This document shows positions 1 to 4,143 of a stretch of 7,999 nt of DNA, in pieces. The position numbers and the translations under genes were made by a program. The notes under the pieces were generated by a model. The model worked only from the letters and a program-made list of their open reading frames with translations. It was not told the origin of the DNA and ran no database searches. The first letter of the stretch is position 1, and each line of letters starts with the position of its first letter. The stretch lies in NCBI GenBank assembly GCA_030043595.1, contig JASHXJ010000440.1, positions 1-7,999 of the forward strand. The letters are read 5' to 3'. This DNA comes from Trebonia sp. Lineage in GTDB: Bacteria; Actinomycetota; Actinomycetes; Streptosporangiales; Streptosporangiaceae.

Positions 1-219
1 CGCGGTGACGGCGGCGGGCTCGCCCGATAGCTCCCTCTCGGTCGCGGGGCCGGCCGCCGCCCGCAGGACGAGCGCCAGGGCCTGCTCACCCGGCGGCGCG
101 CCAGGGCTGGCCCCCAGCCCGGACAGCAGCCGCTCGGCTGCCGGGTGGCCGGGGGAGGGCCGGCCCGTCTGCCGGGGAACGTGCGGCATCCTGGCGAGGG
201 AGCCGCTGGTCGTCCTCAT
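1..219 (-). CDS. Hypothetical partner protein of the ECF sigma factor, N-terminal part (runs off the left edge)
   Basis: The frame opens with ATG at 219-217, overlapping the TGA stop of the sigma factor gene (ATGA), and stays open for 73 codons to the window edge, so it is almost certainly co-translated with the sigma factor. The visible residues begin MRTTSGSLARMPHVPRQTGR and include a short Pro/Gly-rich stretch, then PPGEQALALVLRAAAGPATE and RELSGEPAAVTA. From memory, a similar N-terminal pattern (Pro-rich, then PATERELAGE-like followed by AAV-type residues) occurs in actinobacterial proteins encoded directly after this type of sigma factor. These often go on to a membrane-spanning or extracytoplasmic part and may act as anti-sigma or sensor proteins. 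No membrane helix, zinc-binding HxxxCxxC motif or other domain is present in the visible part, so the anti-sigma role is only inferred from gene order. The C-terminal part lies outside the window. Confidence 0.6.
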   Translation of the reverse strand, partial: MRTTSGSLARMPHVPRQTGRPSPGHPAAERLLSGLGASPGAPPGEQALALVLRAAAGPATERELSGEPAAVTA

Positions 220-830
220 AGCGCCACGCCGCCCAGGTCCGCCGCGGTGTCCCGCTGGCCGGGTGACAGGGGTCCGCTGACGCCGGACAGCCGCGCGCTC
301 AGCGCACGCAGGCCCCGGTGGGCCGCGACACGGACCGCGCCCGGGCTCTTGCCGACGATCCGGGCGACCTCCGCGGCGTCCAGGCCAACGACGACGCGCA
401 GCACGATGATTTCCGCCTGATCGCGGGGCAGCGTGGCGATGAGTGCCAGCGCCGCGCCGGTCGAGATGCCCTCGACCGCCGCGGAGAAGGTGTCGTCGGC
501 CGCGGGCCGGTCCAGCGGCTCGATATCGCCGGTCGGCGACACTGGGTGGCGTGCCTGGTAGCGGTGCCTGTCGATGACCCGGCGGCGGGCCATGGTGAAC
601 AGCCAGCTGCGGAATTCGTGCTCGCCGCCTTTGAACCTGGCGAGCCCCCGCGCGACCTCCAGCCATACTTCGCTGGCCAGGTCCTCGGCCGCGTCTCCCG
701 AGGCGACCCAAAGGTAGCGCAGCATTGGCGGATGTATATCGCGCCACAACGTGGCGAAAGCCGCCCCATCCCCGCTGGCGGCTGCGCGCAGCACTTCGGG
801 GAATCTCTCGCCCAGCACGAAAACGACCAT
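216..830 (-). CDS. RNA polymerase sigma factor, ECF (sigma-70 family) type
   Basis: A 204-aa protein with the two-domain layout of extracytoplasmic-function sigma factors, which replace the housekeeping sigma factor on RNA polymerase to read a specific regulon. Sigma region 2 covers about residues 22-92, with the region 2.2 helix DLASEVWLEVARGLARF (50-66) and the promoter-melting helix FRSWLFTMARRRVIDRHR (73-90). Region 4 covers about 125-181, with LPRDQAEIIVLRVVVGLDAA and the helix-turn-helix AEVARIVGKSPGAVRVAAHR. A linker of about 35 residues and a 23-residue C-terminal tail complete it; no extra SnoaL-like domain is fused. The ATG at 830 is the only convincing start, although its upstream sequence has no good Shine-Dalgarno, so the message may be near-leaderless. 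Its stop overlaps the start of the next gene (ATGA). Three direct repeats lie just upstream (856-904) and may control it. The regulon cannot be told from the sequence. Confidence 0.93.
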   Translation of the reverse strand: MVVFVLGERFPEVLRAAASGDGAAFATLWRDIHPPMLRYLWVASGDAAEDLASEVWLEVARGLARFKGGEHEFRSWLFTMARRRVIDRHRYQARHPVSPTGDIEPLDRPAADDTFSAAVEGISTGAALALIATLPRDQAEIIVLRVVVGLDAAEVARIVGKSPGAVRVAAHRGLRALSARLSGVSGPLSPGQRDTAADLGGVAL

Positions 831-853
831 AAAACACGGATGCCTATAAGTCC

Positions 854-905
854 TAGTGAACTCACTAATGTCAGCGTGAACTCGCTATGTCTTCGTGAAC
901 TCGCG
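854..905. repeat. Three direct repeats of GTGAACTC(A/G)C, candidate operator array
   Basis: The 10-mer GTGAACTC(A/G)C occurs at 856-865, 876-885 and 895-904. The start-to-start spacing is 20 and 19 bp, close to two helical turns, so a bound protein would lie on one face of the DNA. The first copy is part of a perfect inverted repeat, TAGTGA-AC-TCACTA (854-867); the others keep most of this dyad (CGTGA-AC-TCGCG around 894-905). The array starts 26 bp upstream of the sigma factor ATG. It overlaps a loose promoter-like pair on the minus strand (CTGACA at 874-869 and TATAGG at 848-843), whose 20-bp spacing is too long to trust. The repeats look like operators for a dimeric repressor or activator. 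The adjacent GntR protein is a natural candidate, but nothing proves it. Confidence 0.6.
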
Positions 906-927
906 GGCCGGCAGCGCCCCCGTCGTA

Positions 928-968
928 ACGGTTATGGCCGTCTATACGGTCTTACAGCCGACGGCCGT
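928..968 (+). promoter_or_regulatory. Inverted repeat / hairpin and near-palindrome upstream of gntR
   Basis: GGCCGTC at 936-942 is matched by GACGGCC at 960-966, giving a perfect 7-bp stem with a 17-nt loop. In RNA a G-U pair and an A-U pair extend it to 934-968. Nested in it is CCGTCTATACGG (938-949), a 12-bp palindrome with one mismatched pair. Its GTCTATAC core resembles the GT-N4-AC operators of GntR/HutC-type regulators such as DasR (GTCTAGAC core). Just upstream, ACGGTTATG (928-936) recurs in near-identical form before the permease. The site could be an autoregulatory operator or a leader hairpin; the two readings cannot be separated by eye. Confidence 0.4.
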
Positions 969-1008
969 GCCCTGTGCGTTGCGGGTGCGGTGGAAGGGAG
1001 CGGGGAGC

Positions 1009-1074
1009 GTGAATAGCCGCATTGTTCTCGTCGCCATGCCGGGGATTGTCGTGGCCGCCGGGCCGCGCCTGTGA
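1009..1074 (+). CDS. Possible 21-codon leader ORF overlapping the gntR start
   Basis: GTG at 1009 follows a purine-rich AAGGGAG (994-1000) at suitable spacing and opens a 21-codon frame reading MNSRIVLVAMPGIVVAAGPRL. Its TGA stop (1072-1074) overlaps the GTG start of the GntR-type gene at 1071 (GTGA). The GntR start itself has no recognisable ribosome-binding site, while this ORF has a good one, so the arrangement would suit translational coupling. The peptide is hydrophobic in the middle, but too short to assign to any family. It could also be chance in GC-rich DNA, or the GntR protein could start further in. Confidence 0.35.
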   Translation: MNSRIVLVAMPGIVVAAGPRL

Positions 1075-1370
1075 GCGGGCCGCCCTTGCCAGGGAACGCC
1101 CCGGACCCGCAGCCTGTGCGCGAGCTCGGCGGGCGACCGGACTCGCAGTGGGTGAAGGCGGCCGGCGGAATCGCCGACGGGATAAGGACCGGCCGCTACG
1201 CGCCCGGGGAGCGATTGCCGGCCGTCGCGGACATGGCCACGGCCGCCCGCGTGCATCCGCGGGTTATGGCACGTGCCTTGCAGCGGCTGCGTGAACTGGG
1301 GTATGTCGTATACCGGAACGGATATGGCTACTACGTCAGCGATGAGCCGCCGGGGACCGCCCCGGCATAG
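1071..1370 (+). CDS. GntR-family winged helix-turn-helix regulator, single-domain
   Basis: A 99-aa protein that is essentially one GntR-type DNA-binding domain. Residues 1-24 are a polar Pro-rich extension, then about 26-90 form the winged helix: QWVKAAGGIADGIRTGRYAP, GERLPAVADMATAARVHPRV (recognition helix region) and ARALQRLRELGYVVYRNGYG leading into the wing YYVS. This matches the family pattern of an I-xxG-x-(Y/L)-xPGxRLP start and an R-A-L-x-x-L-x-x-x-G-hydrophobic end. The C-terminal effector-binding domain (FCD or UTRA) of full-length GntR regulators is absent, as in many short actinobacterial members, so ligand sensing is not evident. The GTG at 1071 lacks its own ribosome-binding site and overlaps a leader ORF. 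It lies between the sigma factor gene and the permease, and repeats and palindromes flank it on both sides, so it may control itself and either neighbour. Confidence 0.85.
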   Translation: MSGPPLPGNAPDPQPVRELGGRPDSQWVKAAGGIADGIRTGRYAPGERLPAVADMATAARVHPRVMARALQRLRELGYVVYRNGYGYYVSDEPPGTAPA

Positions 1371-1390
1371 GCACCACCCCGGGTGTCCCT

Positions 1391-1408
1391 CGCGCCCCAG
1401 GGGCAGCG
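1391..1408 (+). terminator. Hairpin after gntR, possible terminator
   Basis: CGC-GCCC pairs with GGGC-A-GCG around a CAG loop, giving a 7-bp GC-only stem with one bulged A, 20 bp after the gntR stop. There is no T-run, but actinobacterial terminators often lack one. A weaker 4-bp stem (CACC/GGTG) lies just before it. It would separate the gntR transcript from the permease, but stems of this kind are common by chance in such GC-rich DNA. Confidence 0.35.
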
Positions 1409-1505
1409 GACCGGCACACGTCCCGGCACGCGATCGCACGTTTCCGCACATGACCAGAATCGGACATTCGCGGCTCATCCGCCCTGTCCGCGTTCTTGCT
1501 AGCCA

Positions 1506-1525
1506 GTGAATTACCTGGTAAACAC
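1506..1525. promoter_or_regulatory. Palindromic site TTACC-T-GGTAA, candidate operator upstream of the permease
   Basis: TTACCTGGTAA (1511-1521) is an 11-bp palindrome with a single central T. It sits inside a wider GTG...CAC pair (1506-1508 and 1523-1525), so most of a 20-bp window is dyad-symmetric. It stands at the left edge of an AT-rich island of about 80 bp in otherwise GC-rich DNA, about 135 bp before the permease start. The form fits a dimeric regulator; which one is unknown. Confidence 0.45.
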
Positions 1526-1555
1526 TAATATCGATCGCTATCAAATATTAAATTC

Positions 1556-1575
1556 CCCTATAGAATGCCCTATAG
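1556..1575. repeat. Tandem CCCTATAG repeat, 12-bp period
   Basis: CCCTATAG occurs at 1556-1563 and again at 1568-1575, separated by AATG. Each copy contains the self-complementary CTATAG. The pair lies directly upstream of, and partly over, the -35 position of the best promoter candidate for the permease. That is where an activator would bind, but each copy could itself hold a -10-like TATAG element. Confidence 0.4.
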
Positions 1576-1601
1576 CCAACACCAGGAATGACCGTTATGA
1601 T
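1573..1601 (+). promoter_or_regulatory. Candidate promoter of the permease gene
   Basis: TATGAT at 1596-1601 matches the -10 consensus TATAAT at five of six positions, and TAGCCA at 1573-1578 matches TTGACA at four of six, with exactly 17 bp between them. Transcription would begin near 1608, giving a leader of about 50 nt. The -10 overlaps ACCGTTATG (1591-1599), which with ACGGT at 1605-1609 forms an inverted repeat ACCGT...ACGGT and resembles a site upstream of gntR. A regulator bound there would block the promoter. Confidence 0.4.
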
Positions 1602-1661
1602 CACACGGTGCCCGGTTGAGCAGATCTCCCCGCATACGCAGGCCGACTTCAGAGGAGAATG

Positions 1662-3137
1662 ATGACGGAGCCATCCGCGACTGCCCTCCCCGGAACCGTG
1701 CCGGCTCCTCCGGCCCGGCTCGAGCCCGACGCGATCGGGGTGGCGCAAGACACTGTCATCGGCATGGCCACCTCCGCGCCGGCCGCGGTGGTCGCGATCA
1801 CGCTCGCCTCGCTGGCGGCAACCGCCGCCTACAGCGGCGGACTGATCCTGCTCATCAGCGCGGTCCCGATGCTCATCATCGCGAACGCGTACCGCCGCCT
1901 CAACATGTGGAACGCGAACTGCGGGGCATCCTTCGAATGGGTCGGCCGGTCGATCAACCCCTACCTCGGCTTCTTCACCGGCTGGCTGATGATCGCCGGT
2001 TATGTGGTGGGCACGCTGAGCGGGGTGGAGGTCCTCGGGCCGTCAGTACTGGCCATCTTCGGGTCCACGTCCACGAACAACGCCTGGGCCAACGTCGGCA
2101 TCGCCACCGGGGTCGGGCTGCTCATGATGATCATCGCGGTCGTCGGCATCCGGATCACCGCGCGCACCCAGGTCGCCATGGCGGCGGTTGAGTACACGAT
2201 CCTCGTGGGCATGTCCATCTGGGGCCTGGTGGCCGTCCTCGCTCATCACCACGGCACCTTCGCCATTACCAGCGGCTGGTTCTCACTCAACGGCATCGGC
2301 GGCAAGGGCGACCTCGTGGGCGGCTTCGTCATCGCCATCTTCGCCTACAGCGGCTGGGACGGGACCGTGTACGTCAACGAGGAAGTGAAGCACCGGCGGC
2401 TTAACCCCGGGCGTGCCGCGCTCATCGCGGTCGCGCTGCTAGCGATCCTGTACACCCTGGCGCAGGTGGGCCTGCAGGGAGTGGTCTCGCCGGCCGCCCT
2501 GCAGAACAACTCCACCGACGCGCTCGTCTACGTGGCACAGGCACTGGGCGGCACCGGCTGGGAGAAGGTCATGGCGCTCGCCCTCGCGCTCTCCGTGATC
2601 GCGACCACGGGCACCGGCATCGTCATCGGAGCGCGGATCATCTACGGGATGGCCGGCTACCGGGCGCTGCCTGAGTTCCTCGCCAACGTGCCCCGCCGGT
2701 TCGCCACGCCGGCGGCGGCAACCATCGTGTTCGGCCTGATCGTTGTCGCGCTCGCGTGGGTGTACCTGCTCGCCACCTCGGTGCAGAACGCCTTCGGCTA
2801 CGTCGTCGACCTGACAGGCATCCTCTTCGCGATCTTCTACGTCCTCACCGCGCTCGCCAGCATGGCCTACTACCGGCGCCGCGTGTTCTCGAACGCATGG
2901 GATCTGCTGATCCTCGGGATCCTCCCGCTCGGGTCCGCCGGCTTCCTCGTCTGGATGGTGGAAAAGTCGCTGTCCACGGCGCCAGCCCCGGAGAACTGGT
3001 CGCTCCTCGGCATCGCGGTGGTCGGCCTGCTCGCGATGGCCGCGTCACGGTTCCTGCTGCGGTCGCCGTTCTTCCGCATCCGGCGCGAGAGCGACCCCGG
3101 GTCGGACCGGGTCAGCGGATCGCACGCGCGGGCGTAG
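1662..3137 (+). CDS. APC-superfamily permease (probable amino acid or amine transporter)
   Basis: An integral membrane protein of 491 aa (492 if the ATG at 1659 is used) with about twelve hydrophobic segments, near residues 33-57, 59-77, 103-122, 146-166, 174-195, 219-236, 253-275, 303-325, 353-371, 377-402, 415-434 and 447-467 (numbered from 1659). This is the usual topology and length of amino acid-polyamine-organocation transporters, which move amino acids or related amines across the cytoplasmic membrane with H+ or by exchange. The sixth segment carries FAYSGWDGTVYVNEEVKH (228-245), matching the conserved family pattern of an aromatic and Gly-rich helix followed by an E-E pair and a basic loop. 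The ends are hydrophilic. AGGAG at 1653-1657 leaves only one base before ATG 1659 but four before ATG 1662, so the latter is preferred. The substrate cannot be read from the sequence. The 3' end overlaps the convergent acetyltransferase gene by 26 bp. Confidence 0.88.
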   Translation: MTEPSATALPGTVPAPPARLEPDAIGVAQDTVIGMATSAPAAVVAITLASLAATAAYSGGLILLISAVPMLIIANAYRRLNMWNANCGASFEWVGRSINPYLGFFTGWLMIAGYVVGTLSGVEVLGPSVLAIFGSTSTNNAWANVGIATGVGLLMMIIAVVGIRITARTQVAMAAVEYTILVGMSIWGLVAVLAHHHGTFAITSGWFSLNGIGGKGDLVGGFVIAIFAYSGWDGTVYVNEEVKHRRLNPGRAALIAVALLAILYTLAQVGLQGVVSPAALQNNSTDALVYVAQALGGTGWEKVMALALALSVIATTGTGIVIGARIIYGMAGYRALPEFLANVPRRFATPAAATIVFGLIVVALAWVYLLATSVQNAFGYVVDLTGILFAIFYVLTALASMAYYRRRVFSNAWDLLILGILPLGSAGFLVWMVEKSLSTAPAPENWSLLGIAVVGLLAMAASRFLLRSPFFRIRRESDPGSDRVSGSHARA

Positions 3138-4131
3138 CCTGCCACGTGGTCCACAGCGGCCGGTAACCGTGCCGGTTCCAGAACGGCGCGGACAGCGGGT
3201 TGAGCTGCTCATGGTGCAGCAGCGTGAGCGCCACGCCCGCCTCGTCGGCCTCGCGGTGGAACTCCCCGGCGAGTGCGCCACCGACGCCGGTCCCGCGGCT
3301 GCCCGGCTCGACGAACATCAGCATCAGGTACGCGGCCGGCGCCGGGGCCGCCATCGGGGTGATCCAGCCCGCGTCCCCCGGGCGCTGGGCGGCCAGCATG
3401 CCCACTGCCACGCCGCCGGTTTCAGCCAGCCAGGCCCACGGATCGGGGCCGGCGAGCAGGCCGGCGGCTTCGCGGCGCAGGGCGTCCAGCGTGTCCGCCC
3501 GCTCGTGCACGGTGCCGAAGCGCGAGTCCCAGCGGATGATCTCAAGTCCGAGCCGCGTGACCGTGTCGATGTCGGCCGGCGCCGCCCGCCGGATTCGCTG
3601 CGGCCCGGCCGCGCGCAGCAGCGGATCGTTCGGGATCACTGACGAAGCGCTGGCGGGCGAGGGCCGCGGCGCGCTCCGTGCGGCGAGAACCTCAAGCGGT
3701 GCGAGCCCGTGGCGCAGCAGCGGCGCGATGCCGTCGGCGTCGCGGCTCGGCCAGTTGACGACGGCGGCGGTGTCCGCGTCACCGGCGCCGGGCACGCTTG
3801 CCAGGTGATCACGCCACAGCGACAGCAGCCGGTCGAGCCCGTCGGCCACCGCGTCGTCGGCGGCCAGCGCGGTGAGCTGGAACCTGCGCGCGGCGCCCCA
3901 GGACAGGTCCAGCGAGCCTGGCGCGCCGGTCCAGTGATCGCACCTGCCGGCGGCGAGGACCTGCCCGTCCGGCCCGGCGACGACTAGCTCCGCTCCGCAG
4001 TGCGGCGACGCGGCCCCGGGCGCGGCCCCGTGCGTATACCCGGGTTCCGGCAACAGCGGATCGAGCACCTGCCAGCGCCGCACCGCCGGGGCGCTGGCGC
4101 GGCCGCCCGGGCCACCCGCGGCTGACGACAC
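3112..4131 (-). CDS. Tandem GNAT-fold N-acetyltransferase
   Basis: A 339-aa protein, about twice the size of a single GNAT enzyme; the family transfers acetyl from acetyl-CoA to an amine of a small molecule or protein. The C-terminal half (about 178-330) is a recognisable GNAT domain: RIRRAAPADIDTVTRL at its start, the strand YLMLMFVEPGSRG, the acetyl-CoA-binding loop RGTGVGGAL (279-287, the R-x-x-G-x-G/A pattern) and a C-terminal NPLSAPFWNRHGYRPLW typical of the last helix and strands. The N-terminal half (about 18-155) has no acetyl-CoA loop but ends AVVNWPSRDADGIAPLLRHG with LAPLEVLAAR, like the end of a GNAT fold, so it is probably a degenerate copy. An Ala/Pro/Ser-rich linker joins them. 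Start GTG at 4131 has only a weak GGGAAAG ribosome site and lies 12 bp after the STAND-TPR stop, suggesting coupled translation as the last gene of the conservon operon. Substrate unknown. Confidence 0.85.
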   Translation of the reverse strand: MSSAAGGPGGRASAPAVRRWQVLDPLLPEPGYTHGAAPGAASPHCGAELVVAGPDGQVLAAGRCDHWTGAPGSLDLSWGAARRFQLTALAADDAVADGLDRLLSLWRDHLASVPGAGDADTAAVVNWPSRDADGIAPLLRHGLAPLEVLAARSAPRPSPASASSVIPNDPLLRAAGPQRIRRAAPADIDTVTRLGLEIIRWDSRFGTVHERADTLDALRREAAGLLAGPDPWAWLAETGGVAVGMLAAQRPGDAGWITPMAAPAPAAYLMLMFVEPGSRGTGVGGALAGEFHREADEAGVALTLLHHEQLNPLSAPFWNRHGYRPLWTTWQATPARAIR

Positions 4132-4143
4132 GCGCTTTCCCGG

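Noticed and set aside
854..905. The three direct repeats as a CRISPR array
   Set aside because: The repeats are 8-10 bp with 9-10 bp between them, far too short for CRISPR repeats and spacers, and no cas genes are present.
318..1016. Plus-strand open frame of 232 codons antisense to the sigma factor
   Set aside because: It is opposite a clear ECF sigma factor and runs through the repeat array; no family resemblance.
942..1544. Minus-strand open frame of 200 codons across gntR and its flanks
   Set aside because: It is antisense to the clear GntR winged helix and crosses AT-rich regulatory DNA and the hairpin; its translation is Arg/Gly-rich and resembles no family.
1548..1748. Minus-strand open frame of 66 codons over the permease promoter and start
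   Set aside because: It covers the promoter and ribosome-binding site of the permease and its translation has no domain-like composition.
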